A DNA stretch of 37,962 bases from Lapillicoccus sp. (GCF_025353065.1 NZ_JANXRJ010000065.1:1-37962); one strand, 5' to 3'; numbered from the stretch's first letter, positions 27,504 through 35,393 are shown. Translations and numbers: made by a program. The notes: generated from the sequence alone by a model not told the origin.

Positions 27504-28391
27504 ATGACCGTGGCCATCACCGAGCGGATCGACCAGCTCACCCGGGAGCGGGTCCCCTTCGTGAGGGCGACGGTCGTCCGCGCCCAGGAGCCGACGTCCG
27601 CGCACGCCGGCGACCGGGCGATCGTCCTCTCCGACGGGTCCATCGAGGGCTTCGTCGGGGGACTGTGCGCCGCGGGGTCGGTGCGCACGGCCGCCCTCGA
27701 CGTGCTCGCCTCCGGCGAGGGGGTCCTGCTGCGGGTCCTGCCCGACGGCGGCGACGCGTTCCCCGCGACACCGGGGGCGAGCGTCGTGGTCAACCCGTGC
27801 CTCTCCGGTGGCGCGCTGGAGATCTACCTCGAGCCGTTGCTGCCCGCGCCGGTGATCCACCTCGTGGGCACCTCCCCTACGGCCGAGGCGGTGGCCGACA
27901 TCGCTGCGACGCTCGGCTTCGGCGTCGACCGCGCGGGGCCCGGCGCGGGGCCGGCCGGAGCCGTCGCGGTCGTCGTCTCGAGCCACGACGGCGACGAGGC
28001 GCGCGACGTGCGGGCCGCCCTCGACGCCGGGGTCGGTTTCATCGCCCTGGTCTGCAGCCGCACCCGAGGACAGGCCCTGCTCGAGCAGCTCGACCTGTCG
28101 GAGAACGAGCTGCGACGCGTGTTCCCGCATGCCGGTGTCGACATCGGGGCGCGGACCGCGGGGGAGATCGCCCTGTCCGTCGTCGCGCAGGTGGTGCGGG
28201 CGATCCGGGTCGACGGTCTCGTCGCGTCCGCTGCTCCGCACCACCTGGTGGTCCGGACCGCGACCGACCCGGTCTGCGGGATGTCCGTGACGGTCGCCGC
28301 CAGCACGCCGCACCTCGTCCGCGACGGACTCGACGTGTGGTTCTGCAACCCCGGGTGCCGTGACGCCTTCGCCGCGGCCTCGTTGTCGTGA
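27504..28391 (+). CDS. XdhC/CoxI-like Mo-enzyme maturation factor with C-terminal YHS domain
   Basis: This 295-residue protein starts at ATG 27504 after CAGGAG. The N-terminal two thirds follow XdhC/CoxI: RATVVRAQEPTSAHAGDRAIV, IEGFVGGLCAAGSVRTAAL, NPCLSGGALEIYLEPLLPAPVIHLVG and a Rossmann-like part. XdhC proteins bind and deliver sulfurated molybdenum cofactor. Residues 254-295 form a YHS domain: TDPVCGM, then DVWFCNPGCRDAFAA with Cys258, Cys281 and Cys285, a metal-binding unit (often copper or iron). Given the Mo-S-Cu active site of CoxL, a role in Cu or sulfur insertion is an attractive inference. The usual GGCxE Cys context is altered to GGLCAAG. Confidence 0.9.
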   Translation: MTVAITERIDQLTRERVPFVRATVVRAQEPTSAHAGDRAIVLSDGSIEGFVGGLCAAGSVRTAALDVLASGEGVLLRVLPDGGDAFPATPGASVVVNPCLSGGALEIYLEPLLPAPVIHLVGTSPTAEAVADIAATLGFGVDRAGPGAGPAGAVAVVVSSHDGDEARDVRAALDAGVGFIALVCSRTRGQALLEQLDLSENELRRVFPHAGVDIGARTAGEIALSVVAQVVRAIRVDGLVASAAPHHLVVRTATDPVCGMSVTVAASTPHLVRDGLDVWFCNPGCRDAFAAASLS

Positions 28392-29284
28392 CAACTGCGG
28401 GTGTGAGTGCCGAGGGGAGGATGCGCGACGCCGCCGACGTGCGCCGCCGCCTCGACGACCACGACTACCTCGCCGACATCGGGCTCTCGACCGCGCTCTA
28501 CCTCTCCCTCGAGCTCGGCCTGCCCCTGCTCCTCGAGGGCGAACCGGGCGTCGGCAAGACCGCGGCCGCGAAGGTCCTCGCCCAGGCGCTGGACGTGCCC
28601 CTCATCCGGCTCCAGTGCTACGAGGGCCTCACCGCGGCCGAGGCGCTCTACGACTGGAACCACCAGCGGCAGCTGATGGCGATCCGTCTCTCGGAGGCGC
28701 GTCACGAGAAGCTCGCCGAGGCCGACCTCTTCTCCGAGGAGTACCTCCAGGAGCGCCCGATCCTGCGCTGCGTCCGATATGCCGGGCCGCACCCTCCCGT
28801 GCTGCTGATCGACGAGATCGACCGCGCGGACGACCAGTTCGAGGCGCTCCTGCTCGAGTTCCTCGGCGAGAGCTCCGTGACCGTCCCCGAGCTCGGGACC
28901 TTCCACGCGGCCAGCCCGCCGGTCGTCGTCCTCACCTCCAACCGGAGCCGCGACCTGCACGACGCGCTGCGCCGCCGCTGCCTCTACCACTGGATCGACT
29001 ACCCCTCTCCCGAACGAGTGGTGGAGATCCTGCGGCGCACGGTGCCGTCGGCCCACGTCTCGCTGATCGCCTCCGCCGCCCGGTTCGTCGGGCACCTGCG
29101 CACCCTCGAGGTCGAGAAGGCACCCGGGATCTCCGAGGCGATCAACTGGGTCGCGGCCCTGTCCGTGCTCGGTGCGACCGAGCTGGTGCGCGAGGACGTC
29201 CTCGCCACGCTCGGGGCTCTGGCCAAGACGCCGGACGACCGGGACCTCGTCGCGGCGGCTGTCTCCGACCACGCGTTCGGCTGA
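28388..29284 (+). CDS. coxD: MoxR-type AAA+ ATPase CoxD
   Basis: This is a 298-residue AAA+ ATPase needed in known systems for assembling the [CuSMoO2] centre of CO dehydrogenase. It starts at GTG 28388, overlapping the previous stop (GTGA). Walker A is GEPGVGKT (51-58), Walker B is VLLIDEID (138-145), and sensor 1 is VVLTSN. The substrate-facing motif QCYEGLTAAEALYDWNHQRQL is characteristic of CoxD. It acts with the vWA protein encoded next, probably as a chaperone pair. Confidence 0.94.
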   Translation: MTTAGVSAEGRMRDAADVRRRLDDHDYLADIGLSTALYLSLELGLPLLLEGEPGVGKTAAAKVLAQALDVPLIRLQCYEGLTAAEALYDWNHQRQLMAIRLSEARHEKLAEADLFSEEYLQERPILRCVRYAGPHPPVLLIDEIDRADDQFEALLLEFLGESSVTVPELGTFHAASPPVVVLTSNRSRDLHDALRRRCLYHWIDYPSPERVVEILRRTVPSAHVSLIASAARFVGHLRTLEVEKAPGISEAINWVAALSVLGATELVREDVLATLGALAKTPDDRDLVAAAVSDHAFG

Positions 29285-29293
29285 GGGTCGGTA

Positions 29294-30490
29294 GTGGCGC
29301 CTTCTGCGTCGGCCGTCCTGAGTCCGGTCGACCGGGCCGCGCTCGCTGCGGCCCTCGGTGACCGGTTGCGCCGGCGCGGTATGCCGGTGACGCTGACCTC
29401 CCTCGCAACCTTCACCCGAGCGCTCGAGGCCGCCCCGCCCGACGACGTCGAGTCGCTCTACTGGACGGCGAGGGTCACCCTCGCCGGCCGCGCCGACGAC
29501 CTCGCGATCTTCGACGCCGTCTTCGATGCGGTGTTCCGCGACGCCGCGATGCCCGTCGAGGGGCGTCGGCAGCGACCTCCTGTGGACACCGGTTCCCCGG
29601 CCGATGTCTGGGCCGGACTCGATGCGGCATCTGGAGTGGACCTCCCCGGGCAGGGGCTGCCGTGGCACACCCTCCCGCCCGTCGTGAGCTGCGACGACGA
29701 CCCACCGGGCGGGACCGCTGTGCCGGAGCGGCTGCCGAGCGCGCTCGCCGCACTGGCGACGACACCCTTCGAGGAGCTCGACGAGGCGGACCTCGCCCGC
29801 CTCGGTGCGTGGCTCGAAGGCGCCCTGGTGCGATGGCCGACGCGGCCGACCCGGCGCCGCCGCGTCCACCCGCACGGAGAGCGAATCGCATTGCGCGAGA
29901 CCATCGCCCGGTCCCGTCGCACAGGCTGGGAGACGATGGCGCTGACCCGGACGCGGGCCACGCGGCAGGCGCGTCCGGTGGTGATGCTCGCCGATGTGAG
30001 CCAGTCGATGCAGCCCTACGCCACGGCATACCTGCACCTGATGCGCGCCTTCGCCCGCGGGGGGAGCGCCGAGACCTTCGTCTTCTCGACCGAGCTGACC
30101 CGGGTGACCCTGGCGCTGCGCCACCGCTCGGCGGCCGAGGCCGTCGCGGGGGCGACCCGGCTCGCGCCCGACCGCTACGGCGGGACTCACCTGGCCGCGA
30201 GCCTGCAGGCGCTGCTGCGTTCGCGTCACGGCAACACGTTGCGCGGGAGCATCGTCGTCATCGCCTCCGACGGCTGGGACGCCGACGAGCCGGAGGCGCT
30301 CGCGGCGGCGATGCGTCGGGTCCACCGGCGCGCGCACCGCGTCATCTGGCTCAACCCGCGGGCTGCGGCACCGGGGTTCGCGCCCCTGGTCGGCTCGATG
30401 GCGGCGGCGCTGCCCTACTGCGACGACTTCCTGCCGGGCGACACCCTGCAGCGGCTACGCCAGGTGATCGACGCGATCGTCGACGCGTGA
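29294..30490 (+). CDS. coxE: vWA-domain protein CoxE
   Basis: This 398-residue protein begins at GTG 29294, 9 bp after coxD, with GAGGG just upstream. The N-terminal half is variable. The C-terminal von Willebrand A domain carries the MIDAS motif DVSQS (Asp234, Ser236, Ser238), with FVFSTELTRVT, YGGTHLAASL and VIASDGWDADEP following. CoxE partners the MoxR ATPase CoxD in maturation of the CO dehydrogenase active site. It is the last recognisable cox gene; no coxG membrane-anchor gene follows. Confidence 0.93.
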   Translation: MAPSASAVLSPVDRAALAAALGDRLRRRGMPVTLTSLATFTRALEAAPPDDVESLYWTARVTLAGRADDLAIFDAVFDAVFRDAAMPVEGRRQRPPVDTGSPADVWAGLDAASGVDLPGQGLPWHTLPPVVSCDDDPPGGTAVPERLPSALAALATTPFEELDEADLARLGAWLEGALVRWPTRPTRRRRVHPHGERIALRETIARSRRTGWETMALTRTRATRQARPVVMLADVSQSMQPYATAYLHLMRAFARGGSAETFVFSTELTRVTLALRHRSAAEAVAGATRLAPDRYGGTHLAASLQALLRSRHGNTLRGSIVVIASDGWDADEPEALAAAMRRVHRRAHRVIWLNPRAAAPGFAPLVGSMAAALPYCDDFLPGDTLQRLRQVIDAIVDA

Positions 30491-30612
30491 CGCCCTCGGG
30501 GGGATCGGCTAAGTCCGCGGCCCGGCCTCGAGCATGAAGGGTAAAGACTTGGTCAGGATCTACGGGGTTGCGTCACCGTCTGCATCGCCCTCGCGATAGG
30601 TAATGCGGCAGA

Positions 30613-30632
30613 GGTGCTCGACGACGAGCACC
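30613..30632 (+). other. Hairpin in the 5' leader of the secreted-protein gene
   Basis: GGTGCTCG and CGAGCACC pair perfectly around ACGA, ending 18 nt before the ATG at 30651. It is just upstream of the weak AAGGG ribosome binding site, so it could influence initiation or mRNA stability, or simply end coxE transcription. Confidence 0.5.
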
Positions 30633-30650
30633 CTGACGACAAGGGTAGAC

Positions 30651-31469
30651 ATGAGACTCAGGCACGTTCTCGTCGCAGCGGCCATTGCCGCCCTGCTCGT
30701 TCCCGGCACGGCGCTCACCGCTGCCGCCGCCGCTCCTCCCCACAACGACATCGTCTCCGGGGCGCGCACGATCGCGTCCACGCCGAAGACGATCACGGAG
30801 GACACCACCTCGGCCACGACAGACGCGGTGGACAGTCAGATCAACGCCAGCTGCGGGGCGCCGGCGACCAACGGCAGCGTCTGGTTCACGTACGTCGACA
30901 CGACCGGCAAAGGGCTGATCGTGGACGCCTCCGCGTCGGACTACTCGACCGGCATCATCATCGTCGCCGGCGACCCGACCTCGGGAGGCTCGCTCGTCGC
31001 GTGCGGACCCCAGATGTCAGCCGCCACGGGTCCGGCCGGAACCACCTACTACGTCATGGCCTTCTCCCCCACCGCCGGCGTGACCGGCGGTCAGCTGAAG
31101 GCGACGTTCTCGGAGGCTCCTCCCGCGCCCACGGCGACCCTGTCCGTGGACAAGGACGCCATCGCCACGATGAACGGCAGCCTGAGGATGCACGGCACCT
31201 ACTCCTGTACGAACGCCGACTCCTTCAACAGCGCCATCCAGGGTCAGGCCATCCAGCGGGCGGGTCAGCTGAAGATCACCGGCTCGTTCTTTCTCGTCGG
31301 CCTGACCTGCGACGGCAGGATGCACCGTTGGAATGCCGTGGCCACGAGCGACAACGGCTACTTCGCCGCCGGTCTGGCCACGAGCTCGTCGTCGGTGTTC
31401 GCGTGTGGGCTCATCGAGTGCACCCAGCAGGTGGTCTACCGCAAGCTCACGGTCACCAACGCCCACTGA
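30651..31469 (+). CDS. Secreted protein of unknown function (DUF6299-like C-terminus)
   Basis: This is a 272-residue exported protein. ATG 30651 gives a signal peptide (MRLRHVLVAAAIAALLVPGT, cleaved near TAAAAAPP). Residues to about 165 form a beta-rich domain (GSVWFTYVDTTGKGLIVDAS, GTTYYVMAFSPT). The C-terminal part, MNGSLRMHGTYSCTNAD to QQVVYRKLTVTNA, resembles the DUF6299 secreted module of actinobacteria; this assignment is tentative. Several cysteines suggest disulfides. There is no anchor or protease motif. It follows coxE by 160 bp with its own leader hairpin and is probably unrelated to CO oxidation. Confidence 0.8.
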   Translation: MRLRHVLVAAAIAALLVPGTALTAAAAAPPHNDIVSGARTIASTPKTITEDTTSATTDAVDSQINASCGAPATNGSVWFTYVDTTGKGLIVDASASDYSTGIIIVAGDPTSGGSLVACGPQMSAATGPAGTTYYVMAFSPTAGVTGGQLKATFSEAPPAPTATLSVDKDAIATMNGSLRMHGTYSCTNADSFNSAIQGQAIQRAGQLKITGSFFLVGLTCDGRMHRWNAVATSDNGYFAAGLATSSSSVFACGLIECTQQVVYRKLTVTNAH

Positions 31470-31507
31470 GGCCCCGAACAGGGGGAAGGGGTGCGCCCCC
31501 CGCTCGT

Positions 31508-31576
31508 TCCGGACTCGCCATCCTCGCAATCTCCGCGGTCGCGACGCTCTCGAATTGCGAGGATGGCGAGTCCGGA
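31508..31576. repeat. Perfect 23-bp inverted repeat with 23-nt loop
   Basis: The left arm (31508-31530, starting TCCGGACTCGCC) and right arm (31554-31576) are exact inverted copies. They lie 38 bp after the secreted-protein stop. It may terminate that transcript. Its size, perfect pairing and a loop containing CGCTCTCGA, also found in the hairpin at 20615, suggest a dispersed palindromic element. Confidence 0.85.
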
Positions 31577-31660
31577 TGCTCGTATCCCCTCTCACGGCAC
31601 GATCACCCCCCACGTTGGCGACAATTTATTCCAATGTGAACCATTTATGGCGAAGAAGTG

Positions 31661-31680
31661 CCGGACCCCGTAGGGTCCGG
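31661..31680. promoter_or_regulatory. Hairpin CCGGACCC-CGTA-GGGTCCGG upstream of the STAS gene
   Basis: This is a perfect 8-bp stem with a 4-nt loop, 58 bp before the GTG start at 31738. It immediately follows an AT-rich stretch (31620-31650) that probably contains a promoter, so the hairpin may lie in the leader. Confidence 0.45.
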
Positions 31681-31684
31681 GTCA

Positions 31685-31699
31685 CTGACCGTCGGTCAG
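31685..31699. promoter_or_regulatory. Operator-like palindrome CTGACCGTCGGTCAG
   Basis: Two perfect 6-bp half-sites flank GTC. This is the form of many TetR-family operators in actinobacteria. It lies 39 bp before the STAS gene start, and no TetR gene is in the window. Confidence 0.45.
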
Positions 31700-31737
31700 G
31701 TGATCGTGGGAGCCCGTGATGGCGAGAGGATGCACCA

Positions 31738-32484
31738 GTGGATCTCACGGTGGTGCGGACCGACGATCCGAGCGGCGCCGTGCTGGCGCGGGTTGGTGGA
31801 GACCTGGATGTGACGACCGAGGCTGCCTTCACCCGTCGAGCCCAGGAGCTGGGGCTCGAGGCTGCTGTGCGACTGGTCGTCGACCTGACCGAGGTGACCT
31901 TCCTCGATGTCGCCGGCAGGGCGGCTCTCGCGCAGCTGGCGCAGCACGTCACCGATGGCCTGGGGCGGCTGGCGTTGGTGACCTTGCCGAGGAACAGGCG
32001 CCTGCTTCACGTCACCCACCTGGACCAGCTCATCACCGTCTTCGACACGGTTGAGGAGGGTCTCACGTGGATCAACGTCGACCCGTCCTTGCGGCCCCGG
32101 CTCCTGGCCTCCTCGATCGGTGGGTACCAGCAACCACTGCTCACGCCCTCACCGAGGGAGTCTCTGGGAATGGGGTTCCCCACGTCACGTCGGCGGGCGA
32201 TGGTCCGGGACACCACGAGGGCCGAGCCCGGCAGGGTCGGCGCCCGCGCTCCTGCGGATGACCTGGACCAGCCGCAGCCGCAGCCGGCGCTTCGCGCAGA
32301 GCCTGACCCTCTCCCACACGGACGATGCCCTCCCTCTGCCACGAGGCCCGGACTCGACCGTCTGCCGACCGTCACGGCGGGGAAGGGCGCCGACGCTGTC
32401 GAACCGGGCGACTGGGGGGTGCTCCTCACCCCGTCCCAGGTGGCAGCGATGCTGACCGTGGCGCCGAAGACGGTGACGGGTTAA
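31738..32484 (+). CDS. STAS-domain protein ending in a truncated BldC/MerR-type HTH
   Basis: This 248-residue product starts at GTG 31738, 7 nt after GAGAGGA. Residues 1-110 are a STAS anti-sigma-antagonist-like domain (RVGGDLDVTTEAAFTRRAQEL, LVVDLTEVTFLDVAGRAALAQL, LDQLITVFDTVEEGLTWI). A Pro/Arg-rich linker of about 120 residues follows, then LLTPSQVAAMLTVAPKTVTG, the first helices of a BldC-like HTH. TAA at 32482-32484 cuts it where the family has Arg-Trp. The same frame continues downstream with the rest of the HTH. STAS plus HTH in one chain is an unusual combination, so this is a split or newly truncated regulator. Confidence 0.7.
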   Translation: MDLTVVRTDDPSGAVLARVGGDLDVTTEAAFTRRAQELGLEAAVRLVVDLTEVTFLDVAGRAALAQLAQHVTDGLGRLALVTLPRNRRLLHVTHLDQLITVFDTVEEGLTWINVDPSLRPRLLASSIGGYQQPLLTPSPRESLGMGFPTSRRRAMVRDTTRAEPGRVGARAPADDLDQPQPQPALRAEPDPLPHGRCPPSATRPGLDRLPTVTAGKGADAVEPGDWGVLLTPSQVAAMLTVAPKTVTG

Positions 32485-32553
32485 GCAAACGCCGGCCTGG
32501 TCAGCTCGACACGCACGCCGGGCGGGCATCGCCGGTATCGCCAGTCCGAGATC

Positions 32554-33339
32554 GTGGGCCTCCTCGCGACAGGGCACCACCCTCGGCGCGTGGCCGTCGC
32601 GCTCGCCGGGTCCCCGGTGACCGCTACTCTGCCCGATCACGGCGACACCAGGGACCACGCAGATCGCTGGACGACCCCTACCGAACACGAGCACTTCGTC
32701 GCCGCTGCCGCGATCGCGGCTGAAGCGGTCGTCATCGTGTCGAGGACGCAGGCCACGGCTGAGGCGCACAACGTCCTGGTGGTTGCGGAGGCCGTCGCGG
32801 CTGCTGCTCGCACGGCAGCCGAGGCTGCTGAGGCGGCCCGGGAGGCCCGAGCTGCCGCAGCCCAGTTCGCGGCCACCGCGCTGGCCACGAACGCCGCCCA
32901 CACCGCGGCAGCGATGCAGGTGCGAGCCGATGCAGCTGCAGCGCAGCAGTGCGCGGCAGCCTCGGAAGCGGCAATTGTCGTCGCCGCAGCCAGCCGGCCG
33001 GGGCACCAGCGCGAGGACGCGCTATCTGCGCTCCGGCTGGCGGCGATCGTGGAGGCCCGGGCCCTGGCTACGGCCAAGGACACCGCGGCGGATGCCGCCT
33101 GCGTCGCGAGCGCTGTCGTGGCCGCATTTCGTGACGTCGCCCTCTCCGTCGTCGCGGCCGCGCATGCTCTCGAGAGTGAGGTCGCCGTCGCGGCCGCCAC
33201 GGTTCTCGTCTACGCCACGGCGGCCGCGCGGAACGTCGCCACCGACACCGACGCGAGGGCCAGCGGCGCGGCCGTGGTCGCTCGCACGTCTGCTGCCGCG
33301 GTGATGACGATGGAGACCGAGCACCCACGGCGCTCATGA
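32554..33339 (+). CDS. Downstream half of the interrupted STAS-HTH gene: HTH wing and Ala-rich region
   Basis: This frame is continuous with the STAS gene; only the TAA at 32482-32484 separates them. From 32485 it reads ANAGLVSSTRTPGGHRRYRQSEIVGLL, the recognition helix and wing of a BldC/MerR-like HTH. About 250 residues follow that are very Ala-rich (for example EAVAAAARTAAEAAEAAREA) and likely form long helices or coiled coils. If translated alone, GTG 32554 could start a protein lacking the HTH, but no ribosome binding site is evident. It is best seen as the 3' part of one ancestral gene of about 533 codons. Confidence 0.55.
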   Translation: MGLLATGHHPRRVAVALAGSPVTATLPDHGDTRDHADRWTTPTEHEHFVAAAAIAAEAVVIVSRTQATAEAHNVLVVAEAVAAAARTAAEAAEAAREARAAAAQFAATALATNAAHTAAAMQVRADAAAAQQCAAASEAAIVVAAASRPGHQREDALSALRLAAIVEARALATAKDTAADAACVASAVVAAFRDVALSVVAAAHALESEVAVAAATVLVYATAAARNVATDTDARASGAAVVARTSAAAVMTMETEHPRRS

Positions 33340-33815
33340 GACACCCGGCTGAACGCCTCGGCCGGAATCACGGGCGGGCCGGGAGCCGATTTGTCCTACC
33401 GTCGCGAACCTCGGAATGCCGCTGGTGTCATCCATGGCGATATCCGCCCATTGTGTCAACCACGTGGTAGAAGATGACCGGAACATGGCCGACTTCGTCA
33501 CCCTCATCGCCCGTGGCTCTGAGGCAGATCGCTAGGCTCTCATCGCCGGGTCCCGTCCTGTTCTTCCCTTCAGGACTCCCGGTGGTGGGTCCTTCGGCCA
33601 TGACGGGACCCACGAGATCGCCTTTGGCTCTCGAGGGCGGTCGCGGAGTCTCCTCCGCCTTCCCCCACCGCGGAGGAGACTCGTCCGCCCCAGAGACTCG
33701 GGATCGGCGACATGGCGGGCTCGACTGCACCAGGTACCTGTTCGGGAGCAGTGGCCACACTCCCGGAGGGTCGGTCCGACGGGCTCGTCGCTGGTCAGGG
33801 AGCGGGCAACCGAGG
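33340..33815. other. Intergenic region with no supported gene
   Basis: These 476 bp lie between the Ala-rich frame and the LysR stop. No frame shows a recognisable protein. A 16-codon ORF at 33485 has no ribosome binding site. The only clear structure is the hairpin at 33646-33682. Confidence 0.5.
33646..33682. terminator. Perfect 13-bp hairpin downstream of the LysR gene
   Basis: GAGTCTCCTCCGC (33646-33658) pairs exactly with GCGGAGGAGACTC (33670-33682) around an 11-nt loop. It is about 130 bp beyond the LysR stop on the minus strand, a plausible but distant terminator. Confidence 0.55.
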
Positions 33816-34769
33816 TCAGCTCCACAACGTCACGTGCACCGAGGGCCGGAACCGGCCGGGTGCCGCTCCGGCCCCCCGGATCATCGCCTGCGTCGCGCGG
33901 GGCGTGGTGATGAAACGGACCAGCTCGGCAGCCGCAGGCAGCTGGCTGTGCGGGGGTAGGACGATCGCCGCCCACCTGCCGCCCGCGCGCATCGCGGGTC
34001 CTCCGACGGCGACGAGCCGGCCGGAGGCGAGGTCGGCCGCCACCGCGAACCGCACGGCGAGCGCGATACCGTCGGTGCGGATCGTCTCCTCGATGGCCTG
34101 CGCGTCGCTCTGGAAGATGCGCTGCTGCGGTTCCGGCACGGCCAGCCTGCGGAGCAGGTCCGAGACGACACCGGCGCCGGCGGCAGCGGGGCCGAGCAGC
34201 CAGGTGTAGGTCCGCGCCTCGGGGGGGCGCACGTCGTGTCCGGCGGCAGGATGTCCAGGCGCGGCGACCGCCTGGATCTCGTAGTTGAGGAAGGTCGTCG
34301 ACACCAGGTCGGCGGGCAGGGTGCTGGGCTCCGGTCCGATGGCGATGTCGACCGCGCGAGAGCTGAGCAGCGCGGAGAACCGTCCGGTGTCGTGGACGCT
34401 CAGCTCGACGTCGAGGTCCTTGGCGCGGCTCGCGAAGAGGCCGAGCAGGCCCGGCGCCGCGTGCTCGGCGAAGAGGGTGGACGACGCGACCCGCAGCATC
34501 CGACGGCCCTGCCCGGCCTGGCCGACCTCGCGCACGGTGCGGTCCTGCAGGCCGAGGATCTCCACGGCCCTGCTGGCCAGGCGCAGCCCACCGGGGGTGA
34601 AGGCCAGACCGGCGGAGGCGCGGCTGAACAGCTGGTCGCCGAGCTCGCGACGCAGCTGGCTGACGTGCATCGAGACGGCCGCCTCGCTGACGGCGAGCTC
34701 GGCCGCTGCCGCCTTGACCGAGCCGGTGCGGACGACGCAGGCGTAGGCGCGGAGCTGGGTCGGGGTCAC
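33816..34769 (-). CDS. LysR-family transcriptional regulator
   Basis: This is a 317-residue LTTR starting at GTG 34769. The N-terminal winged HTH is LRAYACVVRTGSVKAAAAELAVSEAAVSMHVSQLRRELGDQLF. The C-terminal periplasmic-binding-like effector domain starts near MLRVASSTLFAEHAAPGLL and ends with ELVRFITTPRATQAMI. It is 57 bp downstream of the PhnB-like gene on the same strand. LysR proteins (CutR) control CO dehydrogenase in mycobacteria. The cox operon ends 3.3 kb away, so that role is possible here but unproven. There is no divergent target gene in the usual LTTR arrangement. Confidence 0.92.
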   Translation of the reverse strand: MTPTQLRAYACVVRTGSVKAAAAELAVSEAAVSMHVSQLRRELGDQLFSRASAGLAFTPGGLRLASRAVEILGLQDRTVREVGQAGQGRRMLRVASSTLFAEHAAPGLLGLFASRAKDLDVELSVHDTGRFSALLSSRAVDIAIGPEPSTLPADLVSTTFLNYEIQAVAAPGHPAAGHDVRPPEARTYTWLLGPAAAGAGVVSDLLRRLAVPEPQQRIFQSDAQAIEETIRTDGIALAVRFAVAADLASGRLVAVGGPAMRAGGRWAAIVLPPHSQLPAAAELVRFITTPRATQAMIRGAGAAPGRFRPSVHVTLWS

Positions 34770-34826
34770 GGCCGGATCGGGGTCACGCCGGCGCGCGCCC
34801 GGCGGGCATCCGGCGCCCGTTCCCGC

Positions 34827-35243
34827 TCAGGCCTGCGGGGGGCCGGTCCGGCTGATGTTGACGAGCCAGCCCACCCCGAACTTGTCGGTGAGCTGACCGA
34901 ACTCGTCGCCCCACATCTGCTTCTCGAGCTTCGTCGTCACGGTGCCGTCCTGCGACTGGGCGGCGAACCAGTCGCGCAGTTCGGAGTCGGTGCCGCTCAG
35001 GCTGATGGTGATGCCCGAGCCGCTCGAGCGCTCCATCCCGGCCGGGGTGTCGGCGCACATGATCGTGAAGCCCTGGTCGGTGACGAGCTGGGAGTGCATG
35101 ATCTTGGTGGCGTCCGGCCCCTCCATGCCGAACTCGCCGAACGTGCTGCTCGTCAGGTCTCCGCCGAAGATGCTCTGGTAGAAGGCCATGGCCTCCTTCG
35201 TCGTGTCCTCGAGGTTGATGTAGGGAGAAAGGGTGGCGGTCAT
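34827..35243 (-). CDS. PhnB-like VOC family protein
   Basis: This 138-residue protein starts at ATG 35243 after AAGGAG. Its sequence TATLSPYINLEDTTKEAMAFYQSIFGGDL, then GFTIMCADTP, ISLSGTD and QMWGDEFGQLTDKFGVGWLVNIS, is typical of the PhnB/3-demethylubiquinone-like VOC group, whose biochemical role is mostly unknown. It may be the first gene of a unit with LysR. It is divergent from hen1 across 156 bp. Confidence 0.93.
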   Translation of the reverse strand: MTATLSPYINLEDTTKEAMAFYQSIFGGDLTSSTFGEFGMEGPDATKIMHSQLVTDQGFTIMCADTPAGMERSSGSGITISLSGTDSELRDWFAAQSQDGTVTTKLEKQMWGDEFGQLTDKFGVGWLVNISRTGPPQA

Positions 35244-35387
35244 GGTCGGCTCCTTCGGTGCGGGTGTGAGGAGGTCCCAACAGCGCCCCAAGAACAGAGC
35301 CCTCGAAGACTAGCGCCGCAGCACCCCGCAGGGGATCCCGTTCGAGCGGCGGTGAAAATGCGCGAGGCACGTGCCGGCCGGCGCGGG

Positions 35388-35393
35388 CACAAT
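35388..35393 (+). promoter_or_regulatory. Candidate -10 (CACAAT) for hen1-pnkp
   Basis: CACAAT ends 6 nt before the GTG at 35400, and there is no ribosome binding site. Leaderless transcription of the RNA-repair operon is likely. Confidence 0.5.

Noticed and set aside
33485..33535. A 16-codon ORF (MADFVTLIARGSEADR)
   Set aside because: There is no ribosome binding site, no recognisable promoter and no homology I can name. It is too short to support.
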